IMG/VR virus record: IMGVR_UViG_3300042554_000451
Location: 1 to 29,063 of that record
Source of the DNA: a virus
Reading direction: 5' to 3' (one strand)
Length of the DNA stretch: 29,063 nt
Shown here: positions 20,853 through 28,445 of the stretch, piece by piece
How the letters are laid out: each line of letters starts with the position of its first letter
Position numbering within the stretch: position 1 is the first letter of the stretch
The notes under the pieces: generated by a model
The model's input: the letters and a program-made list of their open reading frames with translations, nothing else
Databases searched by the model: none
Told to the model about the DNA's origin: nothing
Program-made: the position numbers and the translations under genes

Positions 20853-23504
20853 ATGGCCGAGAATCCTTTTGCTAAGTATGCCCCTACGGCTTCGACCGGC
20901 GGTAGTGCGTTTGTAGAAGCTCCTGGCGCGGCCGAAGAGCGGGCGCGTAGGGCAGCAGAGGAGCAGCGTGCGCGAGAGGCTGCGGCCCGCGAAGCCCGTC
21001 GTGAAGGGCGCGATATTGGAGCATCCGCCCGCAGTCTTATTGGAGACTACCGCAAGGAGTTTCTCGGCAATCAGGAGGTAAAGGACTTCCGTAACGTCGC
21101 TAACGCCACTCGCCAAATCATCACACTTGCGCAGAGCGAAGGCACGGCGATGGGCGATATCGGCCTAATCTTCTCCTACATGAAGGCGCTTGATCCGGGT
21201 TCGGTGGTTCGTGAAGGCGAACAGGCTACTGCCCAAAACGCCGCGGGCGTTCCTGAACAAATTCGTAATGCCTACAACCGTCTTGCCAGCGGTCAGCGTC
21301 TTTCGCCCGAACAGCGCACCGACATGGCGAATACTGCACTCAATATCTACGGCGCTCGTTCGCAGGCATACAACACCTTCGCCAACACCTATCGCGGCCT
21401 TATTGCTGACGCGGGTGGCGATCCGGACAAACAGGGCGTCACTCTGGCACCGTCGCTGGCCCCGGCCCGCGCCGTAGTTACTGAAGCAGGTGCCGCTCCG
21501 GGTCGTATCGCCCCGGCCACGGCAGGCGCGGCACAGTTGACGGAACAAGACCGAGCTATACAAAGCGAAATGCAGGCCGCGTATAACGCAGCTATCAGCG
21601 CCGGAAAAACTCCGGATCAAATCCTTCAGGAATTGGTTGGCATCGGTCAGCGCTACAATCGCCAAATCGACCCTGCGTACCTCGACACCGTCCGCAAAGC
21701 CGCCACGGAACGGGGTCCGGTGCAGTTTATCGCGGAACCGACTGGAGAAACTTCGACTGCGCAGGGCTTGCTTGGCTCTGTTCTGAAAACCACTCCGGGC
21801 CAGATGGCTGCTGGTTTGTTCGGCGGAGCGGCAAATGCGCTCACTGCCGGATTTGCAATGGATGAGGCCACGAAGGAGTATCTTCGTGAAACGGCTCCGG
21901 GTTCGTCGTTGGTTGGTGAATTGACTGGCGGCGCACTAGCTACTATTCCGGCTATTCGTGGTGCGCAAGGCATCTTGGCCGGGACACGCTTGGCCGGGGC
22001 CGCGCCGCTCATCGGCGAGGCGGCTTACGGTGCGTTGTATGGTGCTGGCGAAGCCGGTCCCGATAATCGCTTGCAGGGCGCATTGACCGGCGGAATTGCC
22101 GGGCTTGCCGGTGGCGCGTTGGCTAATCGTTTTATGCCGGGTGGACCAGGTACGTTTACTGGCGCTCCGCGTTCGGCCGTTCCTACTCCGGGCCGTTTTG
22201 CTGGCCAACAGATTTCTCCGGAGCAAATTATCGCAGCCGGGCAACAAGCCAATATTCCGGTCATGACCAGCGACGTTATGCCGCCGCAAACTCGCGCTGC
22301 GCAGCTTATGCAGTCGGCTGGGGAAGTCATGCCGCTCGGCACGGCTGGTATGCGCCGTGAACAACAGGTCGCACGTCAGACCGCCGTGGAAGACCTTCTC
22401 GCAGAATACGGCGTTTCGGCGGACCGCGACATTGCCTCAGAAGTTGTGAGTAATCTTACTCAGAGTCGTTCCGATACAATCAATCGCTACAGCGGTATGA
22501 AGAAGAACATTATCCAGCAGTTTGCTGGACGCGGCGATGTTCCGGCTACGAAGTCGATCTCGGCCATCGATGGCCTGCTGAACGATTTGCGTGCGGAAAA
22601 CCTTCCGCAGCAGCTTGGTCCGCTGATCCGTCAGCTTGAGGATGTCCGCAACAGCCTTACCGGCCCAGGCGATCTCGCCAAAATCGAAGCTAATCGTAAA
22701 ACGCTTTTTAACCTTAAAGGCGACCCTAACCTTGCGTCGATCTCGGATAAGTCTGAGAAGGCATTCCAGCAGGTTTATTCCGCCCTCAACGACGACATGG
22801 GCGACTACATCAAGGCCAACGGCACGGCTAAGGACTTTAATCTGTGGAAGGCGGCTAACACTAAGTTGGCCCGCACTGCGGATGAACTTCGTGTCGGTAG
22901 CCTCAAGAACGTGCTAAATAAGGGTGAATTCGATCCGACGCTAGTGACGAAGATGCTAACCAGCAGCAAGCCGACCGAAGTTCGCACGCTGTTCACTAAC
23001 TTGAACAAGGATGGCCGCGAGAGCGCCCGCCTGCTTCTTATTCAAAACGCCGCAAAGCGCGCCATGAATACGGAAACTGGTGACATCGATCCGAGCCGTT
23101 TTGCTCGTGAAGTCATGGGTCTGTCCGACAACTTCTCGCAGTTCTTCGGTGCTTCCGATATGCGCCGCGTCAAGGGTCTGGCGGAAGTCCTGCGCGCTAC
23201 TAGCCGCGCACAGTCGGCGCAGTTCCTGCCGCGCACTGGCGAACAGCTTATGCCTGTCGCGACGATGGGCGGTTTTGGCGGACTTGGAACACTTCTTGGT
23301 ATGTCGTTTGGTCAGGGCGTTGCAATGTCTGCCGGCTTCGGCGCAATGAAGCGATTCTACGAAAGCAAGCTCGCGCGCGATCTTCTGCTTCGTATCAGCC
23401 AGGCTTCGGGTAGTAAGAAGGCCGAGCTTATCCAGCAGTTCACCGCCGGAGTTGCCTCTGCCGGTGCCGCTATCGGTGCAACCCGTATGAGTGAAGGACA
23501 GTAA
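20853..23504 (+). CDS. Large putative ejection protein
   Basis: This 883-residue protein starts MAENPFAKYAPT; ATG 20853 is preceded by GGAA at 20843-20846. Residues about 25-60 are a charged Ala/Arg/Glu helix. Residues about 60-290 are helical and polar. Residues about 305-430 are Gly/Ala-rich and hydrophobic (GGALATIPAIRGAQGILAGT, TGGIAGLAGGALANRFMPGG), a possible membrane-inserting part. The rest is helical again, with a second Gly/Phe-rich patch (about 800-830). This resembles large podovirus ejection proteins that build a channel across the envelope. No lytic transglycosylase motif is seen in it, which fits the wall-cutting activity being carried by the neighbouring M15-like domain. Stop overlaps the next ATG by one base. 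Confidence 0.8.
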   Translation: MAENPFAKYAPTASTGGSAFVEAPGAAEERARRAAEEQRAREAAAREARREGRDIGASARSLIGDYRKEFLGNQEVKDFRNVANATRQIITLAQSEGTAMGDIGLIFSYMKALDPGSVVREGEQATAQNAAGVPEQIRNAYNRLASGQRLSPEQRTDMANTALNIYGARSQAYNTFANTYRGLIADAGGDPDKQGVTLAPSLAPARAVVTEAGAAPGRIAPATAGAAQLTEQDRAIQSEMQAAYNAAISAGKTPDQILQELVGIGQRYNRQIDPAYLDTVRKAATERGPVQFIAEPTGETSTAQGLLGSVLKTTPGQMAAGLFGGAANALTAGFAMDEATKEYLRETAPGSSLVGELTGGALATIPAIRGAQGILAGTRLAGAAPLIGEAAYGALYGAGEAGPDNRLQGALTGGIAGLAGGALANRFMPGGPGTFTGAPRSAVPTPGRFAGQQISPEQIIAAGQQANIPVMTSDVMPPQTRAAQLMQSAGEVMPLGTAGMRREQQVARQTAVEDLLAEYGVSADRDIASEVVSNLTQSRSDTINRYSGMKKNIIQQFAGRGDVPATKSISAIDGLLNDLRAENLPQQLGPLIRQLEDVRNSLTGPGDLAKIEANRKTLFNLKGDPNLASISDKSEKAFQQVYSALNDDMGDYIKANGTAKDFNLWKAANTKLARTADELRVGSLKNVLNKGEFDPTLVTKMLTSSKPTEVRTLFTNLNKDGRESARLLLIQNAAKRAMNTETGDIDPSRFAREVMGLSDNFSQFFGASDMRRVKGLAEVLRATSRAQSAQFLPRTGEQLMPVATMGGFGGLGTLLGMSFGQGVAMSAGFGAMKRFYESKLARDLLLRISQASGSKKAELIQQFTAGVASAGAAIGATRMSEGQ

Positions 23505-23629
23505 TGGCTAAGACTGTAGTAAAGGGTGCGTGGCGTCCGCTACCAAAAGCCAAGCGGCGTAGTAAGCCAGTTGGTCTTCGCCACCGTAAGAAACTGGGGC
23601 CACGTAGTCACTTGCGTACTAAGTTCTAA
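23504..23629 (+). CDS. Tiny highly basic protein
   Basis: This 41-residue ORF starts at TAATG 23504, coupled to the large ejection protein. It begins MAKTVVKGAWRPLPKAKRRS and ends HLRTKF. Seventeen of 41 residues are Lys, Arg or His, and only hydrophobic anchors Trp10 and a few Leu/Val stand out. It looks like a nucleic-acid-binding peptide or a DNA-condensing virion component. No family is recognised. The start/stop coupling and clean frame support it being real. Confidence 0.62.
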   Translation: MAKTVVKGAWRPLPKAKRRSKPVGLRHRKKLGPRSHLRTKF

Positions 23630-23647
23630 GCGTCTACTATTCGGCCC

Positions 23648-24199
23648 ATGAAAATTATGGGCGTAGACCCCGGCGCTTCTGGCGCTTTAGTTATTCTCGA
23701 CACGGACGACCGTTCGATTGTCGTGATCGACATGCCCACTACTAAGGTTAAGCGAGGGCCACGAACCGTCAATCAGGTTGACGCCGTGGCCCTTTCTCAT
23801 GCACTCCGGCCGTATGCCGGAGAATGCACAGCCGCCGTTGAGCGGGTACATTCTATGCCAAACCAAGGGGTTGTCTCAACTTTCAGCTTTGGCCGCGCAG
23901 CCGGCGTTCTCGAAGGCGTCCTAGCCGCGCTCGATATTCCTTTCACCTTGATCCCGCCGCAGACGTGGACTAAAGCTATGCGATTGTTTGGCGGAAAGGA
24001 CGGAAGCCGAGCAAGAGCGCAAGAACTTTTCCCCGATCAAGCCCATCTCTTTGCGAGGAAGAAGGACGATGGCCGGGCGGATGCTGCGCTGATTGCTTGC
24101 TACGCCGCAGAGAGGCTGGAGAATGGATCACCTATTCGAGTATCAGAAGACGGGGGCAAAGTTCCTCGCAGAAAACCCCGCAGCCTTCCTGGCCGATGA
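23648..24199 (+). CDS. RuvC-like Holliday junction resolvase
   Basis: This 183-residue nuclease has the RNase H-fold resolvase layout: GVDPGASGA (Asp7), AAVERVH (Glu65), and KKDDGRADAALIACYA (Asp140/141 and Asp145). FSFGRAAGVLEGVLAAL and the PPQTWTK segment are typical of phage RuvC-type enzymes. It should resolve branched replication intermediates. ATG 23648 or ATG 23657 could be the start; the ribosome site is weak for both. The last 25 residues are read through the beginning of the helicase gene (77-bp overlap) and look unlike the family, so the domain proper ends near residue 158. Confidence 0.9.
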   Translation: MKIMGVDPGASGALVILDTDDRSIVVIDMPTTKVKRGPRTVNQVDAVALSHALRPYAGECTAAVERVHSMPNQGVVSTFSFGRAAGVLEGVLAALDIPFTLIPPQTWTKAMRLFGGKDGSRARAQELFPDQAHLFARKKDDGRADAALIACYAAERLENGSPIRVSEDGGKVPRRKPRSLPGR

Positions 24200-25406
24200 G
24201 CAGGGGCTGGGCAAGACAATCCAAGTCATCGCCGCGTGCGATCAGCTTGGCCTCAAGAAAGTCGCTGTAGTCTGCCCGGCCATCGCCAAGATTAACTGGC
24301 GCCGCGAGTTCGAACGCTGGGGCAAAGTCGAACGCGAAGTTCTCATCTATAGTTACGACAAACTAACGCAATCGAAGGAGGCGCGTAATGAGATCGCCAA
24401 ACTGGAGCCAGACGTTATTGTCCTCGACGAAGCGCACTATCTTAAGAATCGTCAAGCGAAGCGCACAAAGTATCTATATGGTCAGTACTGTCGTGGCGAC
24501 GGTCTTATTCGTTTTAGCGACCGCGTTTGGCTTCTTAGTGGCACTCCCATTCCTAATGATGTCTCTGACTTCTGGACTCATCTTAAAGCGATATGGAACT
24601 ATCCGCTAAACTTCGTAGACTATACTCTATATTTCTGTAAGACCTGGAACGGGCAGTTCGGCATTAAGGTTTTGGGCAACAAAGCTGAACGAATGGGCGA
24701 GTTCAAGTCCATCCTTCAGTCGATCATGCTCCGCCGCAAAGCTGACAAAGTTCTGACCGAGTTGCCGCCGCTCTGGTGGCAGGACACTGTGGTCGAGGTC
24801 AGCGGCTGGGATGACATGGCCCACATCGAAAGCCCGGAAGAGCGCCAAGCCGTCGAGCTTATCCTGCAAAGCGCCATCACGCAAGAGGATGTATCTGGCA
24901 AACTCGATTCGATTGTATCTAGCATGGCGTCGATGCGGCGCTTGACGGCTCTGGCCAAGGCGAAGCCGGTCGCCGCGCAGTTGTCGGCCGAGTTGAAGGA
25001 TCACGCCTACGACAAGGTGGTGGTGTTCGCCTACCACCGCGCTGCGCTCGAAGCATTGCGCGAAGAACTGGCGGAGTTTAATCCAGCCTACGTGGTGGGC
25101 GGCATCGGCACAGCCGAACGCCAGGCCGAGATCGACAAGTTCCAAAGCGATCCGTCATGCCGCGTCTTCATCGGCCAGATCACGGCGTGTTCGACCGCGA
25201 TCACGCTTACAGCCGCAAACCAAGTTGTCTTCGTGGAGATGGACTGGGTGCCGGCTACGAATGCTCAGGCATCGAAGCGCTGCCACCGCATCGGCCAGTC
25301 TAAGCCAGTGATCGTGCGGTCGTTTGGCTTGGCAAATTCCTGCGACGAAATCGTTGCACGGGCACTTGCTAAGAAAGCACAGATGATCTCTGAGGTGCTA
25401 GATTAA
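24123..25406 (+). CDS. SNF2-type DNA helicase/translocase
   Basis: This 427-residue enzyme carries the superfamily 2 motifs: Q-like FEYQKTGAKFL, Walker A ADEQGLGKT (24-32, Lys31), DEAH (102-105), SGTPIPN (139-145), and in lobe 2 TACSTAITLTAANQV and ASKRCHRIGQSKPV (motifs V and VI, HRIGQ). HRIGQ is the mark of SNF2 proteins. It is small, like the SMARCAL1-like helicases of phages. It probably remodels forks or branched DNA together with RuvC. ATG 24123 has AGAGG at 24111-24115; the earlier start at 24093 adds residues from the ruvC frame. It ends the rightward block. Confidence 0.92.
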   Translation: MDHLFEYQKTGAKFLAENPAAFLADEQGLGKTIQVIAACDQLGLKKVAVVCPAIAKINWRREFERWGKVEREVLIYSYDKLTQSKEARNEIAKLEPDVIVLDEAHYLKNRQAKRTKYLYGQYCRGDGLIRFSDRVWLLSGTPIPNDVSDFWTHLKAIWNYPLNFVDYTLYFCKTWNGQFGIKVLGNKAERMGEFKSILQSIMLRRKADKVLTELPPLWWQDTVVEVSGWDDMAHIESPEERQAVELILQSAITQEDVSGKLDSIVSSMASMRRLTALAKAKPVAAQLSAELKDHAYDKVVVFAYHRAALEALREELAEFNPAYVVGGIGTAERQAEIDKFQSDPSCRVFIGQITACSTAITLTAANQVVFVEMDWVPATNAQASKRCHRIGQSKPVIVRSFGLANSCDEIVARALAKKAQMISEVLD

Positions 25407-25407
25407 A

Positions 25408-25541
25408 ATCGAGACGGCCTGCCGGATCGATTGATAACGGTGCTGACCGTCCTCTCCAACAAGTGTGCCGTCTCGATAATAATAGGGGCGGCTTTAACGT
25501 GCCGAAGCAAGCGCCCGGTAGCCCGGACCTACCGCCCCTAT
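25408..25541 (+). promoter_or_regulatory. Two nested long-range inverted repeats in convergent intergenic region
   Basis: ATCGAGACGGC at 25408-25418 pairs perfectly with 25467-25477 (11 bp, 48 bases enclosed). Inside it ACGGT-gctg-ACCGT (25437-25450) makes a small hairpin. Next, ATAGGGGCGG at 25482-25491 pairs perfectly with 25532-25541 (10 bp), enclosing a 5-bp stem with 7-base loop (25517-25533) that partly competes. The block lies between the helicase stop and the terminator. It may be a structured RNA made from the helicase 3' end, or a DNA site such as an origin or recombinase target. No ORF is supported. Confidence 0.6.
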
Positions 25542-25544
25542 AAA

Positions 25545-25579
25545 AAAAGCCGGGGGCGACTTCCAAACCCCCGGCTTTT
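25545..25579. terminator. Bidirectional intrinsic terminator
   Basis: AAAAGCCGGGGG at 25545-25556 pairs perfectly with 25568-25579 around an 11-base loop. In plus sense the stem ends in TTTT. In minus sense it ends in TTTTTTT (complement of the A run 25542-25548), so it is strongest for the leftward operon. It separates the convergent transcripts of the helicase and DUF2815 genes. Confidence 0.93.
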
Positions 25580-25583
25580 CTGT

Positions 25584-25601
25584 GCGTCACTCAACTGACG
25601 C
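25584..25601. terminator. Small perfect hairpin beside the terminator
   Basis: GCGTCA (25584-25589) pairs with TGACGC (25596-25601) around a 6-base loop, between the DUF2815 stop and the main terminator. It has no T tract and may only help RNA stability at the end of the leftward message. Confidence 0.45.
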
Positions 25602-25617
25602 GCGTATAGAATCAGAC

Positions 25618-26178
25618 TTAGATCAGATCGTCAAGGTCCGAAATGTCTGCGGACGGACGAGCTTCAGCCGAGAACTCATCCGCGGCCGAGAGGCGACCGT
25701 CCATGCGCGGCCCGTCATCCGTCTTCTGGATGTTGCCCAGCGAAAACGCCACGCCGTTGTTGCCATTCACGCTGTAAGCGTATGCGCGCAGCGAAGCGCG
25801 GACCTTGGCGCCAGGGTAAATCTCTTTAGGATCAGAGATCGCAGCCGGCTTACCGTCGGGGCCAGCGAACTTCGAAACGACCTGCGGCGCCTGCTTCGAC
25901 TTAACGTTCATGAAGACCGCACCTTCAGGATAGCCCTTCTCGACACCGTCTTCGCGGAACGGCATACGAATTTTTCCGGACTGGAGCAGAGCTTTGAACT
26001 TGTCGCCCCACTTTTCTTTGCCAACGGCGAGGGCTGCGGCTTTGAGTTCGGTGATGTCGGTCCCGTCGGGAAACACCAGAGAGCAGGAGTACACCGGCTC
26101 TGTCGCTCCCGGCGGTGTCTGCGGTTCGAAGATGTGCGGATAGCTGATAACGGCTTCGGGTGTAATAACTTTGGTCAT
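25618..26178 (-). CDS. ssDNA-binding protein, DUF2815/Enc34 type
   Basis: This 186-residue protein should coat single-stranded DNA during phage replication. The start (TKVITPEAVISYPHIFEP) and segments YSCSLVFPDGTDI, GKIRMPFREDG and YPGAKVRASLRAYAY are typical of DUF2815, known from phage Enc34 as an SSB with OB fold. The C-terminus ends in an acidic tail (ADISDLDDLI), the usual partner-recruiting and DNA-mimicking end of SSBs. It is the last gene of the leftward operon and lies 15 bp after the nuclease gene. Confidence 0.92.
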   Translation of the reverse strand: MTKVITPEAVISYPHIFEPQTPPGATEPVYSCSLVFPDGTDITELKAAALAVGKEKWGDKFKALLQSGKIRMPFREDGVEKGYPEGAVFMNVKSKQAPQVVSKFAGPDGKPAAISDPKEIYPGAKVRASLRAYAYSVNGNNGVAFSLGNIQKTDDGPRMDGRLSAADEFSAEARPSADISDLDDLI

Positions 26179-26193
26179 AACGTAGTCTCTCTT

Positions 26194-27351
26194 TTACTCA
26201 GTCACGTCAAATTCGTCAGCCGCAAGGAGCGCGGCTGGCGGGCGGTTGTCGCTATCAGGGACCATCGAGACCCCAGTTGATACCGACATAACGAGCGTGC
26301 CGGGGAGGTTCTTCTTCCCAACAACGCGCTCGATCTGCGAAGGCGACTTCAACTTCTTTTCGTAGATGTCGTCGTCTTCGAGACCTTCCGTCGTCGCCCA
26401 TGCAAGCAGTTCCTCTTCGTTTTTCCAACGACGAGTAGGACGCTTTTCCACAAGTTTAAAGCCAGGCAGTGTCTGCCCAGTCTCAAGCATAGTGTGGGCG
26501 TGGCGACGGATGGACTTGATCCACTCCTCAAGCAGCGGAATCTTATCCATGTAATTTGCAACTTCTTCCGGCGTCAGGTCTTCGATACCACGGACCACGC
26601 CGAACTCATCTTGCGCGACAGCCAGCGCGTTGCTGCGCAGCGCCGAGCAAGTGCCCGACGCTTTGCAGAACTTACAGTGGTCGCCGGCAATCAGCGGCGC
26701 GTCGGGCTTCATGGCCGCGTGCGCTGCGTCAATAAGGTCAGTGCCGAAGTCAAGGATTTCGTCCTTCGTATAGCTGTGCGTCCGGATCGAACCGAGAACG
26801 TGCGGAGCGCGAGGCTGGACAATGGCGGTGTGGATCGCGTTGATCGGGGCGCGGTCGCCGATCTTCAGCACAGCGCCCAGTGCGTAGTACTTAAGTTGCG
26901 GATTGTCTTCCGCGTCTACGGCTACGCCCTGGCCGTGCTTGTAGTCGATCACCCAGAGGTTGCCGCTCGTCTTGCCATAGATCGTACAGTCGCTGGTGCC
27001 GAACATTGGCATCGGCGGGTCTAGTGCCTCAAGACTGAAGCGCTGCTCCAGCTTCAGCAGCGCAGGCGCTTCTTCTTCCGCGATAGAACGCACGTAGTCT
27101 ACGTAGATACGCACGGCGGAAGCCATGTTGTCATCGACTGGGTGATCGTTGAACGTGCGGCCGAGCATCGTGAACACGTCATCGATGTCGTTCTCCAGAC
27201 AATACTCACCCAGTTCGTGCGCCGCTGTGCCAAGTTCCGCGAACGGGCTTGACGTGTCCGGGAACTTTGCTTCGGCGTTGAGACTGCCGGGGCAGGCCAT
27301 GCGCCGCTTGGCATTGGACGCGCCGAATGAGGCGTGTGCGATCTCACCCAT
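26194..27351 (-). CDS. DUF2800 PD-(D/E)XK nuclease (RecB/Cas4-like)
   Basis: This 385-residue protein belongs to DUF2800. The nuclease core shows GTAAHELGE (His45), FGTSDCTIYG (Asp121), VIDYKHG (Asp136, Lys138) and NPQLKYYALG (Gln152), the RecB-family order. Three Cys at 226, 229 and 235 (HCKFCKASGTC) plus Cys20 near the N-terminus are placed like the iron-sulfur cluster ligands of AddB and Cas4. It probably resects DNA ends and works with the adjacent SSB in recombination or replication. Its ATG at 27351 overlaps the upstream gene by 8 bp. Confidence 0.9.
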   Translation of the reverse strand: MGEIAHASFGASNAKRRMACPGSLNAEAKFPDTSSPFAELGTAAHELGEYCLENDIDDVFTMLGRTFNDHPVDDNMASAVRIYVDYVRSIAEEEAPALLKLEQRFSLEALDPPMPMFGTSDCTIYGKTSGNLWVIDYKHGQGVAVDAEDNPQLKYYALGAVLKIGDRAPINAIHTAIVQPRAPHVLGSIRTHSYTKDEILDFGTDLIDAAHAAMKPDAPLIAGDHCKFCKASGTCSALRSNALAVAQDEFGVVRGIEDLTPEEVANYMDKIPLLEEWIKSIRRHAHTMLETGQTLPGFKLVEKRPTRRWKNEEELLAWATTEGLEDDDIYEKKLKSPSQIERVVGKKNLPGTLVMSVSTGVSMVPDSDNRPPAALLAADEFDVTE

Positions 27352-27928
27352 CTTCTAACTCCTCGCTCTGCGGCTGGAACTCAATCAGCCGGTTAACCTT
27401 GTCCGCGTAATCCGCGTCACGCTCCATCATGTACCCTGCCCGCTCGACGCCGTACATAACCGTGGAGTGGTCACGATTCATGATGCGACCGATATGTGGA
27501 TAAGACAACCCTCGTTCACGGAATGCCCTAAACAACGCAAACCGCGCCGGCATCAGAAAGTTATACCGATATGGTCCGGTGATGTCGCGCTTATGTACGT
27601 GGAACAACCGACTAGCTTCGTCGATAACCTCTGCGATTAACACGGATTTCCTTTCCTGTGGGTTCATAATGTCTTGGTATTTCGTCACGTAAGGAGCGCC
27701 CAGTAGCCAATGCGGATTTACTCCGAGAACTTTGGCCAGTGTCCACAGCCCGGCGATGGTGGGGTTTGTGCCCTGGCCATTACGAAGACGGCGAATGTGC
27801 GCGGCGGAATACTCTGACACTTTCGCCACCTCGTGTGAGGCCAGGCCGCTTGTGTCGATGGCTTCCCGAATGCGGTCGCGGACTAGAGCCTGCGCCGCAT
27901 CTAGGTCAAAGATGTCTTGGTGTGTCAT
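27344..27928 (-). CDS. XRE-type HTH fused to DnaA domain IV
   Basis: This 194-residue protein joins two DNA-binding domains. Residues about 16-78 are a Cro/cI-type HTH (IREAIDTSGLASHEVAKVSE, SAAHIRRLRNGQG, LAKVLGVNPHWLLG). Residues about 95-172 match DnaA domain IV: LFHVHKRDITG, ARFALFRAFRERGLSYPHIG and IMNRDHSTVMYGVER, where RDHST is the DnaA-box recognition signature. There is no AAA+ domain, so it cannot act as an ATP-driven initiator. It may bind origin-like or operator sites and control replication or the lytic switch. ATG 27928 was chosen over the TTG at 27937 because it makes an ATGA overlap with the upstream small gene, with GGA 5 bases before. Confidence 0.9.
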   Translation of the reverse strand: MTHQDIFDLDAAQALVRDRIREAIDTSGLASHEVAKVSEYSAAHIRRLRNGQGTNPTIAGLWTLAKVLGVNPHWLLGAPYVTKYQDIMNPQERKSVLIAEVIDEASRLFHVHKRDITGPYRYNFLMPARFALFRAFRERGLSYPHIGRIMNRDHSTVMYGVERAGYMMERDADYADKVNRLIEFQPQSEELEDG

Positions 27929-28053
27929 CGCATCCAATCAGTATCATCTAGGTCTTCGACGCCGCGAATGATCGCCTCTCGAACACAGTGGATGGCGTAG
28001 AAGAACACGGTCATTCCTATACCTACGCAAGCGGCAATGAGTAGCTCAATCAT
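27925..28053 (-). CDS. Small single-span membrane protein
   Basis: This 42-residue ORF has one hydrophobic helix (about 2-23, IELLIAACVGIGMTVFFYAI) and an acidic end (GVEDLDDTDWMR). GAGGGA and AGGAAG precede ATG 28053. It overlaps the next gene by ATGA and the previous one by 8 bp. No function is recognised; the topology would put the acidic tail in the cytoplasm or periplasm. Confidence 0.6.
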   Translation of the reverse strand: MIELLIAACVGIGMTVFFYAIHCVREAIIRGVEDLDDTDWMR

Positions 28054-28210
28054 CTTCCTCTTCCCTCTTTAGTGATATACGAATTTCATATTCGGCCCCG
28101 TTCCACTCAAGTGGAAACCGGGCAAAACATTCGGGCGTGAACAATCGCAGTTTATCGGCATCGTCGAGTATGCGCTTGCCCAAGTAGTGGATCAATTCCT
28201 CTTCGGTCAA
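28046..28210 (-). CDS. Small acidic/charged protein, TTG start
   Basis: This 54-residue ORF reads MTEEELIHYLGKRILDDADK, then LRLFTPECFARFPLEWNGAE and ends LKREEEDD. The TTG start overlaps the preceding TGA (TTGA), fitting the tight chain of this operon. The composition is protein-like and the frame is free of stops over its whole length. No family is recognised. Confidence 0.55.
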   Translation of the reverse strand: MTEEELIHYLGKRILDDADKLRLFTPECFARFPLEWNGAEYEIRISLKREEEDD

Positions 28211-28290
28211 AACCTCAACTCCCCATCATCCCAATCGTAAACGTCCCAACCAAAGTTGGTCCATATCCAGTGGCGCAGTGCGGGGGTCAC
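28207..28290 (-). CDS. Tiny Trp-rich ORF, GTG start
   Basis: This 27-residue ORF begins at a GTGA overlap with the previous gene and ends in a TTGA overlap with the next. It has five Trp/Phe-rich positions in HWIWTNFGWDVYDWDDG. It may be a real micro-protein or simply the link in the overlap chain; conservation would decide. Confidence 0.4.
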   Translation of the reverse strand: MTPALRHWIWTNFGWDVYDWDDGELRF

Positions 28291-28445
28291 GGGCGCTTCA
28301 CCATCAGGTAAATGCCAGCATAGACCGCCGCAAAATAGAATGCGCAGGCGAGGTATAGCCATGCCCAATCAGGGGTGCGGCTGCCAATCCAGCCAAGCAA
28401 TCCCATAAATCCTATAATCCCAGTCGTTTTCAGATGCGCTCCCAT
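28287..28445 (-). CDS. Small two-span membrane protein
   Basis: This 52-residue ORF has two hydrophobic segments (about 8-20, TGIIGFMGLLGWI; about 28-48, AWLYLACAFYFAAVYAGIYL), with a short loop GSRTPD between and a basic end MVKRP. ATG 28445 overlaps the upstream stop (TGATG). No family is recognised. Small membrane proteins in early phage operons sometimes act in superinfection exclusion, but nothing here proves that. Confidence 0.58.
   Translation of the reverse strand: MGAHLKTTGIIGFMGLLGWIGSRTPDWAWLYLACAFYFAAVYAGIYLMVKRP

Noticed and set aside
25483-25541. tRNA-like fold: 7-bp acceptor-like stem and a 5-bp stem with 7-base loop in T-arm position
   Set aside because: Only about 58 bases, no D arm, no clear anticodon arm and no TTC-type T loop; better described as a generic structured element.
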